NCBI RefSeq assembly: GCF_000426445.1
Contig: NZ_AUFJ01000010.1
Coordinates: forward strand, 372,001 to 436,000
DNA: 64,000 nt
Reading direction: 5' to 3'
From: Brevibacterium album DSM 18261
GTDB lineage: Bacteria; Actinomycetota; Actinomycetes; Actinomycetales; Brevibacteriaceae
Under the pieces are notes generated by a model. It did not search any database, had not been told where the DNA came from, and was given only the letters and a program-made list of their open reading frames with translations. Numbering within the stretch: the first letter of the stretch is position 1; each line of letters opens with the position of its first letter. Below, piece by piece: positions 18,597 through 27,720 of this stretch. A program made the translations under genes and the position numbers.

Positions 18597-19441
18597 GGTA
18601 CGGGGGTCTGGTGCGGGGCGAGGCCGGGCCGCAGGCGCCACAGGACGCGCTCGAGCGGCAGGAAGGCCGCCCAGCAGATGACGGTCGGCAGGAAGCTGAT
18701 GCCCAGCGACAGGAACGTCGCGAGGTGGAAGAGCATGAAGAAGCCGACCGTGAGGTAGAGCCACCTGCCCTTGAGGAAGAGCGCGACGGGCGAGAGGATC
18801 TCGACGATGAGCAGGCACCACTGCGCGATGACGAGCAGCCACGGGAACGAGAGCGTCCAGGTGATGAGGGGCGTGCCGCGGCGCATGATCGCCCACACGA
18901 ATACGGCTCCGTTGGCCCATTCCGCGAGCGTGCCCGAGCGCACCCACTTGGACCACACGGAGAAGAAGTAGGTGAGCACCACGGCGATCTGGATGCAGCG
19001 CAGGGCCCATCCGGCGGCGCGGGAGGTCTCCGCCTCGCGGAAGCCGGCCGCGCCCACTGTGGGCAGCACGAGGACGGCGATCATGAGCGCCATGTGGTCG
19101 TGTGCCACATAGCCGTACCCCTGCGAGTAGAACATCCAGCACCAGAAGGAGCCGGCGACGACCCATCCGCTGATCCGCGGCAGCCGGCCGCTCATCGCGA
19201 TGAGCGCGCTCGCCGTGACGAGCGCCAGCAGGAGGACGGCGCCGGCGTGCGTGACCGGGCCGATCCCCAGCAGCCGGGGCAGGAGCAGCGGTGCGTAGAA
19301 CTCCGGGATCATGGCGTGCCGCAGCACGTCGTTGGACAGCGCCCACACGTCCACGAGCACGAAGGCGTACACGATCGCCCGCAGGCAGGCGACGCGCGCG
19401 AGCGGCACCTCGGGCAGGAGGAAGTCCGTGAGCCGCCTCAT
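18575..19441 (-). CDS. HTTM-domain membrane protein
   Basis: A 288-residue polytopic protein with seven or eight hydrophobic segments. The pattern of early LARVACLRAIVYAF, FSVWSKWVRSG and late LGISFLPTVICW fits the HTTM domain shared with vitamin-K-dependent gamma-carboxylase membrane regions. Bacterial members have no established reaction. Its ATG overlaps the stop of the upstream small exported protein by 4 bp, so the two are co-translated and probably function together. The carboxylase catalytic Lys-containing region is not evident. Confidence 0.75.
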   Translation of the reverse strand: MRRLTDFLLPEVPLARVACLRAIVYAFVLVDVWALSNDVLRHAMIPEFYAPLLLPRLLGIGPVTHAGAVLLLALVTASALIAMSGRLPRISGWVVAGSFWCWMFYSQGYGYVAHDHMALMIAVLVLPTVGAAGFREAETSRAAGWALRCIQIAVVLTYFFSVWSKWVRSGTLAEWANGAVFVWAIMRRGTPLITWTLSFPWLLVIAQWCLLIVEILSPVALFLKGRWLYLTVGFFMLFHLATFLSLGISFLPTVICWAAFLPLERVLWRLRPGLAPHQTPVPPLDARS

Positions 19442-19929
19442 GAGCCGGCCTCGGCGGTCTCGCCCTCCGGATCGCCGGCTCCCGCCACCGGCAGCAGCGC
19501 GACGTCCTCGAAGGTCGGCTCACCCACCGCGCGGCCGTTCTCGAGCTGGTGGATCCGGCGCCGCAGGCGGATCTCCTCGATCGCCTCGGCATCCGGGTGC
19601 AGCTCCGCGTAGTTGCGGGCCAGCGGTTCCAGGAGTGAGGGGTCCCGCCGGAGCGCGGCGAGGTGGGAGTCGAGATCGCCGGGCACGATCCCCACGTTGC
19701 CGTGCGAGATGCCCACGGGCGTGAACTCCGCATCCCCGGCGAAGCGCATCTCGAGGACGGTGCGGGCCACGGTCGAATCGAGGTCGCGCGCCGAGGAGTA
19801 CTGGGACAGCGAACCCAGCGGGAACCAGTCGTTGGTGTCGAGCGCCTGCCCTCCGCACAGCACGGCGAGGGCCGCCGCCGCGGCACCCACGCGCCAGCCT
19901 GCGGAGAGCCTGTTCATCGCACGGACCAT
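19438..19929 (-). CDS. Small exported protein paired with the HTTM protein
   Basis: A 163-residue protein with an N-terminal signal or anchor segment (GWRVGAAAAALAVLCGGQ, residues 11-28) and an acidic, charged remainder including IRLRRRIHQLENG. I do not recognise a family. It overlaps the HTTM gene by 4 bp, and actinobacterial HTTM genes often have such a small companion. The ATG at 19929 has TACGAT 7 nt upstream and no ribosome-binding site, which suggests its own leaderless promoter inside the operon, 31 bp after the acyltransferase gene. Confidence 0.65.
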   Translation of the reverse strand: MVRAMNRLSAGWRVGAAAAALAVLCGGQALDTNDWFPLGSLSQYSSARDLDSTVARTVLEMRFAGDAEFTPVGISHGNVGIVPGDLDSHLAALRRDPSLLEPLARNYAELHPDAEAIEEIRLRRRIHQLENGRAVGEPTFEDVALLPVAGAGDPEGETAEAGS

Positions 19930-19960
19930 GTGGGGAATCGTACAACGGGCGCAGGTGCCC

Positions 19961-21148
19961 TCAGCGCGCTCCGCCGTCGAGCTGCGGAGGCCACGACTGC
20001 TCACCGTCCGGCTCCTCCTCGTCCTCCTGGACCGCGGTCGCCGCGCCACCGGTCGGGGGCGGTGCGGGCATCGGAGCATTGCGCGGCATCTCACCGAACG
20101 CCACCCTGACGACGGGAGTGCGGAGCGCGAGCCACGTGGCCCCGGTGCACACGACTGCGTAGACCAGCGGCAGCACCAGTCCGTGAAGCAGCACGGCGGA
20201 CACGGTGTCCGGCACTCCGATCCAGTCCCGGAAGGTGTACACGAGCAGGGGGTGCAGCAGGAAGACGCCGAAGGAGTAGGGGAACAGGCGGCGCAGCCCC
20301 AGATAGCCGCGATCGTCCCGGTCGAACATCCGATGGAGCAGGAGGTAGCCGGACAGGCTCATCGCCACGACCGTGGGCGAGAGGTACTCGTAGACCGCCG
20401 TCCACGGCCGCTCCCCCGGCCCGAAGCCGGCCCAGAGGATCGTCACGGCGGCCGAGGCGGCGAAGACGAGCGCGGCCCACAGCACCTGGGTGCCGTGCAG
20501 GAGGTGGTCGCGCAGGATCCAGCCGAGGAGGTAGTACCCCATGAGCGGGAGGAACCGCGTGGCGATGTTGGGCTCGCCCACGTCGAAGACGACGACGGCG
20601 AAGTGGTCCAGCATCCCGATCCCCACGAGCACGATCGCCGTGCCCCACTGCACCCGGCGCGATCCGTGGACCGTGAGCTGCCGGATGAACGGCGTGAGCA
20701 GCGTGAGCACGGCGAGGACGTAGAGGAAGTAGAGCTGGACGAAGGGCGAGCCGGTGAGGATCGCGAGCACGGGGTCCCAGCCCTTCTCGTACCCGGACAT
20801 CACGAAGAGGCGGTAGGGGACGTAGACCGCGGTCCAGACCAGCAGGGGGACGAAGATGCGCCAGAACCGCTTGGAGAGGAAGACACGGGGGGTGCCGCCC
20901 TTGTCCGGGTCGAGCGCGAGCGCGCCGGAGACCATGAGGAAGACCGGGACCGACCACCGGGACAGGCTGTCGATGACATTGGCCGCCCACCAGGGCGGCG
21001 TGCCGGGGTCCGCGAACTGCGTGCCCACCGTGTCCGCGATCGTGTGGATCGCGATGACCGCGATGATCGCGAGGGAGCGAGCGGGGTTCATCCACTGTGT
21101 GGACCGCGCAGGCGGCCCCACCTCGTCAACCCGGTCGATGAGTGCCAT
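19961..21148 (-). CDS. Acyltransferase family 3 membrane protein
   Basis: A 395-residue integral membrane protein with about ten helices, of the acyltransferase-3 (OafA/WecH) family that acylates surface sugars or lipids. The first helix carries SLAIIAVIAIHTIAD with the catalytic His, followed by WSVPVFLMVSGALAL, and the last helices show FLLHPLLVY, all family marks. The cytoplasmic tail is Pro- and Glu-rich. The start at 21148 is preceded by TAGGGT at 7 nt and by a weak GGTGGAG, so it may be leaderless. An in-frame ATG six codons upstream is possible. It is divergent from valS and heads the trio with the exported protein and HTTM protein. Confidence 0.82.
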   Translation of the reverse strand: MALIDRVDEVGPPARSTQWMNPARSLAIIAVIAIHTIADTVGTQFADPGTPPWWAANVIDSLSRWSVPVFLMVSGALALDPDKGGTPRVFLSKRFWRIFVPLLVWTAVYVPYRLFVMSGYEKGWDPVLAILTGSPFVQLYFLYVLAVLTLLTPFIRQLTVHGSRRVQWGTAIVLVGIGMLDHFAVVVFDVGEPNIATRFLPLMGYYLLGWILRDHLLHGTQVLWAALVFAASAAVTILWAGFGPGERPWTAVYEYLSPTVVAMSLSGYLLLHRMFDRDDRGYLGLRRLFPYSFGVFLLHPLLVYTFRDWIGVPDTVSAVLLHGLVLPLVYAVVCTGATWLALRTPVVRVAFGEMPRNAPMPAPPPTGGAATAVQEDEEEPDGEQSWPPQLDGGAR

Positions 21149-21183
21149 GAGCTCCACCCTAGCCATATGGGACAATCGCTCGC

Positions 21184-23847
21184 ATGACCACTCCCGAATC
21201 CCGCACACACGACACGGTGCACCTTCCCGCCAAGCCCGCCCTCGAAGGCCTCAGGGACCGGTGGGACGCCCGGTGGCAGAGCCAGGGCACGTACGACTTC
21301 GACCCGGACACGAGCAGGGAGGCCGTCTACTCGATCGACACTCCCCCGCCCACCGCCTCGGGCTCCCTCCACGTGGGCCACGTGTTCTCCTACACGCAGA
21401 CCGACGTCATCGCCCGCTACCAGCGGATGACGGGGAAGAACGTGTTCTACCCGCTGGGCTGGGACGACAACGGCCTGCCCACCGAGCGCCGCGTGCAGAA
21501 CTACTACGGCGTGACATGCGATCCGCAGCTGCCCTACGATCCTGACTTCACGCCGCCGGCCAAGCCGGCGAAGAACGACCGGGACTTCGTGAAGGTCTCC
21601 CGCCAGAACTTCATCGAGCTGTGCCTCACGCTCTCGGGCGAGGACGAGAAGGTCTTCGAGGACCTCTTCCGCTCCGTGGGCCTCTCCGTCGACTGGCGGT
21701 ACACGTACCGGACCATCGACGACACCTCGCGCGCCGTCTCCCAGCGGGCCTTCCTCGACGATCTGGCCAGCGGCAACGCCTATTCGCAGGACGCACCCAC
21801 GATGTGGGACGTGACCTTCGGCACAGCCGTGGCGCAGGCCGAGCTCGAGGACCGGGAGAAGGAGGGGGCCTACCACCGCATCGCCTTCTTCCCCGCCGCG
21901 GCCGACGGCACGGCCGACACCGCGGCCGAGCCCCTCGTCATCGTCACCTCGCGCCCCGAGCTCATCCCCGCCGTCGTGGCCCTCGTCGCGCACCCCGAGG
22001 ACGAGCGCTACCAGCCGTACTTCGGCACGACGGTGGCCTCCCCGCTGTTCGGCGTCGAGATCGAGGTCCGCGCGCACGGCCTCGCGAAGTCCGACAAGGG
22101 CACCGGCATCGCGATGGTCTGCACCTTCGGCGATCTCACGGACGTCACCTGGTGGCGCGAACTCGATCTGCCCACCCGCGCGGTCATCACGCGCGAGGGC
22201 CGCCTCGCCCGGGAGACGCCGGAGTGGATCGCGGGTTCCCCCCTGGCCGGGGCCGCCGAGAGCTACGAGCGGCTGGCCGGCAAGACCACCTTCTCCGCGC
22301 GCAGGGAGATCGTCGAGCTCCTCCGCGAGTCCGGCGACCTGCTGGCCGAGCCCGAGCCCATCACCCACCCCGTGCCGTTCTACGAGAAGGGCGACAAGCC
22401 CCTCGAAGTGGTCACGTCCCGGCAGTGGTACATCCGCAACGGCGGCCGTTCGGCGGAGCTGCGCGATGAGCTCATCGGCCGCGGCCGCGAACTCGTGTGG
22501 CACCCGGCATTCATGCGCTCGCGCTACGAGAACTGGGTCGAGGGGCTCAACGGCGACTGGCTCGTCTCCCGCCAGCGCTATTTCGGCGTGGCGATCCCGC
22601 TCTGGTACCGCCTCGACGCCGACGGTGCGCCGGACTACGACGATCCGATCGTGCCTGCACCCGAGCAGCTGCCCGTCGATCCGCAGGCCCAGGCGCCGGC
22701 CGGCTACGACGAGTCCCAGCGGAACCGCCCCGGCGGCTTCTCCGCGGACCCGGACGTGCTCGACACCTGGGCGACGTCCTCGCTCACCCCGCAGCTCGTC
22801 ACCGGCTGGAAGCGCGACGAGAAGCTCCACGCCGCGACCTTCCCCATGGATCTCCGCCCGCAGGGGCACGACATCATCCGCACGTGGCTCTTCTCCACCG
22901 TCGTGCGGGCGAACTCGCTGAACGACTCGGTCCCGTGGCGCAGCACCGCGCTGTCCGGCTGGATCCTCGATCCCGACCGCAAGAAGATGTCGAAGTCCAA
23001 GGGCAATGTCGTGGTGCCCAGCGACATCCTCGCCGAGTCCAAGCCCGGCTTCGGCCCGGACGCCGTCCGCTACTGGGCCGCGAGCGCGAAGTTCGGGGCG
23101 GACACCGCCTACGACACGGCGCAGATGCAGATCGGCCGCCGTCTGGCGATGAAGCTCCTCAACGCCTCGAAGTTCGCCCTCGCACAGGGAGTGCACGCCG
23201 GTCTCGTCGGGCGCACCGATCTCGTCACAGAGCCCCTCGACGCCTCCGTGCTGACGCGTCTGCGCGAGGTCGTCGAGGTGTGCGGCGCGCGGATGGCCGA
23301 GTACGACGGCGCCGCCGCCCTCCGCACCGCGGAGTCGTTCTTCTGGGACTTCACGGACGACTACGTCGAGCTCGTCAAGGACCGCTCCTACGGCGCCCAG
23401 GGCGAGGCGGGCCAGCTCTCCGCCCACGCCGCGCTCGCGACCTCCCTCGACGCGCTCCTGCGCCTGTTCGCGCCGTTCATGCCCTTCGTCACCGAGGAAG
23501 TCTGGTCGTGGTGGAGGACCGGGAGCGTGCACCGCGCGGCCTGGCCCCAGCCCGCCGATGTCGCAGCTCCCGAGGCCGAGTCCGGTCTGCTGGGCCGGAT
23601 CGCCGTGGTCCTCGGGGAGATCCGCAGGGCGAAGACCGAGGCGAAGGTCTCGCAGAAGACGCGCATCGTCTCAGCGGTGGTCACCGCGCCCGAGGCGGTG
23701 CTGAGCGCGGTCGCCGCCGCCCGCGGAGATCTGCTGGCCGCCGGCCGTGTGGACGCGCTCGCGACGGAGTCCGCAGGCGCGCCCGATGCGGCCGACGGCC
23801 CGCAGGCCTCGCTCGCAAAGGTGGTCTTCGAGGCGAAGGCCGACTGA
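21184..23847 (+). CDS. valS: Valyl-tRNA synthetase, archaeal/actinobacterial type
   Basis: A class I synthetase of 887 residues that attaches valine to tRNA-Val. The signatures are SLHVGHVFSYTQTDV near residue 63 and KKMSKSKGNVV near residue 600, with the editing domain between. The route TPPPTASGSLHVGH and the absence of the long C-terminal coiled coil fit the archaeal-like ValS subgroup found in several actinobacteria. GACAAT lies 7 nt before the ATG and no Shine-Dalgarno is seen, so the transcript is probably leaderless. With only 35 bp to the divergent gene there is no room for a T-box, unlike ileS. Confidence 0.96.
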   Translation: MTTPESRTHDTVHLPAKPALEGLRDRWDARWQSQGTYDFDPDTSREAVYSIDTPPPTASGSLHVGHVFSYTQTDVIARYQRMTGKNVFYPLGWDDNGLPTERRVQNYYGVTCDPQLPYDPDFTPPAKPAKNDRDFVKVSRQNFIELCLTLSGEDEKVFEDLFRSVGLSVDWRYTYRTIDDTSRAVSQRAFLDDLASGNAYSQDAPTMWDVTFGTAVAQAELEDREKEGAYHRIAFFPAAADGTADTAAEPLVIVTSRPELIPAVVALVAHPEDERYQPYFGTTVASPLFGVEIEVRAHGLAKSDKGTGIAMVCTFGDLTDVTWWRELDLPTRAVITREGRLARETPEWIAGSPLAGAAESYERLAGKTTFSARREIVELLRESGDLLAEPEPITHPVPFYEKGDKPLEVVTSRQWYIRNGGRSAELRDELIGRGRELVWHPAFMRSRYENWVEGLNGDWLVSRQRYFGVAIPLWYRLDADGAPDYDDPIVPAPEQLPVDPQAQAPAGYDESQRNRPGGFSADPDVLDTWATSSLTPQLVTGWKRDEKLHAATFPMDLRPQGHDIIRTWLFSTVVRANSLNDSVPWRSTALSGWILDPDRKKMSKSKGNVVVPSDILAESKPGFGPDAVRYWAASAKFGADTAYDTAQMQIGRRLAMKLLNASKFALAQGVHAGLVGRTDLVTEPLDASVLTRLREVVEVCGARMAEYDGAAALRTAESFFWDFTDDYVELVKDRSYGAQGEAGQLSAHAALATSLDALLRLFAPFMPFVTEEVWSWWRTGSVHRAAWPQPADVAAPEAESGLLGRIAVVLGEIRRAKTEAKVSQKTRIVSAVVTAPEAVLSAVAAARGDLLAAGRVDALATESAGAPDAADGPQASLAKVVFEAKAD

Positions 23848-23884
23848 TCACACCTGCACCGATGGTGCAGATCCGCCACAGCAC

Positions 23885-23952
23885 GGGATCCTCGGATCCC
23901 CCGGACGGCAGTAGTCTTGGGAGGCGGAGCGGCCGCGGCCGCTCCGCCTCCC
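23885..23952. repeat. Two perfect palindromes between valS and the AIM24 gene
   Basis: GGGATCC-TC-GGATCCC (23885-23900) is followed by a 34-bp palindrome (23919-23952) whose 16-nt arms begin GGGAGGCGGAGC. A -10-like TAGTCT lies between them at 23912. The second palindrome may end valS transcription or form the 5' leader of the AIM24 message. Confidence 0.5.
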
Positions 23953-24024
23953 TCATGTCCGCCGCGCCCGCGGTCGTGCCCCGGCACGAGCCGCCGGTGC
24001 GGCCCTCCCCTAAGGAGTCATCCG

Positions 24025-24693
24025 ATGCGCTCGGAGCTGTTCGCCAAGAGGAACGCGGAGATCCAGTCGACGGAGCGCTGGACGCTCCAGTCGCAGAAGA
24101 TGCTGCGCACCCTCGTCACACCGCAGATGCCCGTCGTCGCCACGAAGGGCGCGATGGTCGCATACCAGGGCAGTGTGCAGTTCAAGCACCAGGGCTCGGG
24201 CTCAGTGGGGAACTTCCTCAAGAAGCAGGTCACGGGCGAGGACACGCCGATGATGCGGGCAGAGGGCCAGGGCGAGGTGTTCTTCGCCCGGCAGGCCGCC
24301 AACATCTTCATGATGCAGCTCGAGGGCGAGCACGACGCGCTCAGCGTCAACTCGTCCTCGCTGCTCGCCTATGATCCCACGCTCAACGAGGACATCCGCC
24401 GGGTCAAGGGCCTGGGCAGCCTCGCCTCGGGCGCGGGCCTGTTCAACGTGGTGCTGTCCGGCCACGGCATCGCCGCGCTCGCCTGCCAGGGCGATCCGCT
24501 CGTCCTCGACTGCTCGCAGCAGCCCACGTTCGTCGATCCTCAGGCAGCCGTGTGCTGGTCGGCGAACCTCGCGCCCGATATCCACACCGACGTCTCCCTC
24601 GGCTCCTTCGTGGGACGGGGCTCGGGCGAATCGGTGCAGATGCGCTTCCACGGCCCCGGCTTCGTCGTCGTGCAGCCGGCCGAGACCGTCTGA
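24025..24693 (+). CDS. AIM24 family protein
   Basis: A 222-residue soluble protein of the AIM24 (DUF124) family, a beta-sandwich fold named from a yeast mitochondrial protein. The pattern VVATKGAMVAYQGSVQF, GQGEVFFARQAANIFMM and repeated Gly-rich strands to the C-terminal FHGPGFVVVQP is typical. No catalytic residues are known. TAAGGAG lies 8 nt before the ATG; longer upstream in-frame starts are disfavoured. It is convergent with clpX. Bacterial function is unclear. Confidence 0.82.
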   Translation: MRSELFAKRNAEIQSTERWTLQSQKMLRTLVTPQMPVVATKGAMVAYQGSVQFKHQGSGSVGNFLKKQVTGEDTPMMRAEGQGEVFFARQAANIFMMQLEGEHDALSVNSSSLLAYDPTLNEDIRRVKGLGSLASGAGLFNVVLSGHGIAALACQGDPLVLDCSQQPTFVDPQAAVCWSANLAPDIHTDVSLGSFVGRGSGESVQMRFHGPGFVVVQPAETV

Positions 24694-24716
24694 GGCCTCG
24701 GACTTGCCGAAAGCCC

Positions 24717-25991
<1,275 letters not shown>

Positions 25992-26024
25992 TTCTCACTG
26001 CCTTCCAGGAAGCCCACTGCCTCC

Positions 26025-26054
26025 AAGATACTCTGCCGTCTCACCTGCACTCAA
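26025..26054 (-). promoter_or_regulatory. Promoter of clpX
   Basis: TTGAGT (26054-26049) and TATCTT (26030-26025) are separated by 18 bp on the minus strand, giving a start of transcription about 25 nt upstream of the clpX GTG. Confidence 0.55.
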
Positions 26055-26083
26055 GCATTCCACAGTGCAGGACCTCAGCGCCT

Positions 26084-26123
26084 GAGGGCCGGTCCAGGCG
26101 TGTCATGTCCCGGACCGGCCCTC
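26084..26123 (-). terminator. Terminator of clpP1-clpP2
   Basis: A 12-bp perfect stem (GAGGGCCGGTCC / GGACCGGCCCTC) begins 14 bp beyond the clpP2 stop. It separates the clpP operon from clpX. No U-tract. Confidence 0.6.
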
Positions 26124-26137
26124 CGGCTCCCGTGCGC

Positions 26138-26791
26138 TCAGGCGACCGGACGCGCCTTGCGCGAGCTCAGCACCTGGTCCACGAGCCCGTAGTCCTTCGC
26201 CTCCTCGGCGGTGAGGAACAGATCGCGCTCCACATCGTTCGAGACCTGCTCCGCGGTCTTGTTCGAGTGCTTGGCGAGGGTGTTCTCCATCCAGGAGCGC
26301 ATGCGCAGGACCTCGTTCGCCTGGATCTCGAGGTCCGAGGCCTGCCCCTGTCCCCCGCCCTGCATCGAGGGCTGGTGGATGAGCACGCGTGCGTTCGGCA
26401 GCGCAAGGCGCTTGCCCGGGGTGCCCGCGGCCAGCAGCACCGCCGCCGCCGAAGCCGCCTGGCCCAGGCACACCGTCTGGATCTCCGGCTTGATGTACTG
26501 CATCGTGTCGTAGATGGCGGTCATCGCGGTGAAGGAGCCGCCGGGAGAGTTGATGTAGAGGGTGATGTCGCGGTCCGGGTCCTGCGATTCGAGGACGAGG
26601 AGCTGGGCCATCACGTCGTCGGCGCTCGTGTCGTCGACCTGGACGCCCAGGAAGATGACGCGGTCGTCGAAGAGCTTGGTGTAGGGATCCTGGCGCTTGA
26701 AGCCGTAGGGGGTCCGCTCCTCGAACTGCGGCATGACATAGCGCGAGGAGGGCATCTGGCCAGCAGCGGCCCAGGGTGTCTGGTTCATCAT
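26138..26791 (-). CDS. clpP2: ATP-dependent Clp protease proteolytic subunit, second copy
   Basis: A 217-residue serine peptidase of the ClpP family. The catalytic triad is visible as Ser in [11 protein letters not shown], His in [10 protein letters not shown] and Asp in [18 protein letters not shown]. In actinobacteria ClpP2 forms one ring of a mixed ClpP1P2 barrel and docks to ClpX or ClpC. The ATG at 26791 (or the adjacent ATG at 26788) follows GAGAGG; an in-frame GTG at 26821 overlaps the clpP1 stop and would add ten residues. It directly follows clpP1. Confidence 0.96.
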   Translation of the reverse strand: MMNQTPWAAAGQMPSSRYVMPQFEERTPYGFKRQDPYTKLFDDRVIFLGVQVDDTSADDVMAQLLVLESQDPDRDITLYINSPGGSFTAMTAIYDTMQYIKPEIQTVCLGQAASAAAVLLAAGTPGKRLALPNARVLIHQPSMQGGGQGQASDLEIQANEVLRMRSWMENTLAKHSNKTAEQVSNDVERDLFLTAEEAKDYGLVDQVLSSRKARPVA

Positions 26792-26817
26792 GAGTTCTCT
26801 GCCTCTCGTGCCTGGGA

Positions 26818-27462
26818 TCACTGACCGGAGCCGGTCGGGACGTCCGCGGCGTTCTTCACGACGCCGTCGATGAAGCCGTACTCCAGCGCCTCGTCCGCCG
26901 TGAACCAGTGGTCGCGGTCGTTGTCCTTGAGGATCTGCTCGACCGATTTGCCGGTCTGCTCCGCCGTCAGCTCGGCCATCTGCCGCTTCATGTGCAGGAT
27001 GAGCTCGGCCTGGATCTTGATGTCCGTGGCGGTGCCGCCGATCCCGCCCAGCGGCTGGTGCATGAGGATGCGGGCGTGCGGGGTCGCGAACCGCTTGCCC
27101 CTCGCTCCGGAGGACAGCAGGAACTGCCCCATCGAGGCGGCCATGCCCATCGCGACGGTGGCGACGTCCGGCTGGATGTACTGCATCGTGTCGTAGATCG
27201 CCATGCCGGCGGTCACGGAGCCGCCGGGCGAGTTGATGTAGAGCCGGATGTCCTTCTCCGGGTCCTCCGCCGCCAGCAGCATCATCTGCGCGCAGATGAC
27301 GTTCGCGTTGTCGTCGCGCACATCCGAGCCCAGCCAGATGATGCGCTCACGCATGAGGCGGCTGTAGATGTGGTCGTCCAGGCCCAGACCGCTGGACTGC
27401 TCGGCCATACGGGGCGAGTCCGCCATCATCTGCGCGATCGAGGAGCTTCCTCCATTGCTCAC
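26818..27462 (-). CDS. clpP1: ATP-dependent Clp protease proteolytic subunit, first copy
   Basis: A 214-residue ClpP-family serine peptidase with Ser in [11 protein letters not shown], His in ILMHQPLGG and Asp in [17 protein letters not shown]. It partners clpP2. The GTG at 27462 is chosen because AGGAG sits 7 nt upstream. An in-frame ATG at 27525 has no ribosome-binding site and lies upstream of the likely transcription start (-10 TAGGCT at 27506-27501). A ClgR box lies further upstream. Confidence 0.95.
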   Translation of the reverse strand: MSNGGSSSIAQMMADSPRMAEQSSGLGLDDHIYSRLMRERIIWLGSDVRDDNANVICAQMMLLAAEDPEKDIRLYINSPGGSVTAGMAIYDTMQYIQPDVATVAMGMAASMGQFLLSSGARGKRFATPHARILMHQPLGGIGGTATDIKIQAELILHMKRQMAELTAEQTGKSVEQILKDNDRDHWFTADEALEYGFIDGVVKNAADVPTGSGQ

Positions 27463-27500
27463 GTCTGACTCCTGTTCTCCATTGGTCGTATCCGTCTCGA

Positions 27501-27506
27501 AGCCTA
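27501..27506 (-). promoter_or_regulatory. -10 box of clpP1-clpP2
   Basis: TAGGCT on the minus strand puts the start of transcription near 27494, 32 nt before the clpP1 GTG. The -35 region is poor, as expected for an activator-dependent promoter. Confidence 0.55.
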
Positions 27507-27545
27507 ACCCGCGCAGCCCTCGCATTAGTCCGCCCCGCCCCCGGT

Positions 27546-27564
27546 GTTCGCCCTCAGCGTGAAC
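27546..27564 (-). promoter_or_regulatory. ClgR operator upstream of clpP1
   Basis: The plus strand reads GTTCGC, five bases, then GCG, the motif published for Streptomyces ClgR; the minus strand (GTTCACGCTGAGGGCGAAC) also fits the corynebacterial pattern CGCYNANRGCG with its flanks. The centre lies about 61 nt before the inferred transcription start, the usual place for a class I activator. Confidence 0.75.
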
Positions 27565-27637
27565 GGGAGACCCACGGCGGGCGGGAAGGGAGACAGACGT
27601 GCGCGCCGGACGGGCGGCGGCAGACGGCTGCCGAATG

Positions 27638-27678
27638 CGCTTCCGCCCCCGGACAGAGGATGTCCGGGGGCGGAAGCG
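27638..27678 (-). terminator. Terminator of tig
   Basis: An 18-bp perfect stem (arms beginning CGCTTCCGCCCCC) with a GAGGA loop lies 43 bp beyond the tig stop codon. No U-tract. Confidence 0.65.
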
Positions 27679-27720
27679 TCTCCCTCGCACGGCGGCTGCG
27701 ACCGGGTGCGATGCCGGAGA

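Noticed and set aside
21088..23532. 814-residue open frame on the minus strand
   Set aside because: Antisense shadow of valS; low-complexity Gly/Glu/Arg/Val content and no domain.
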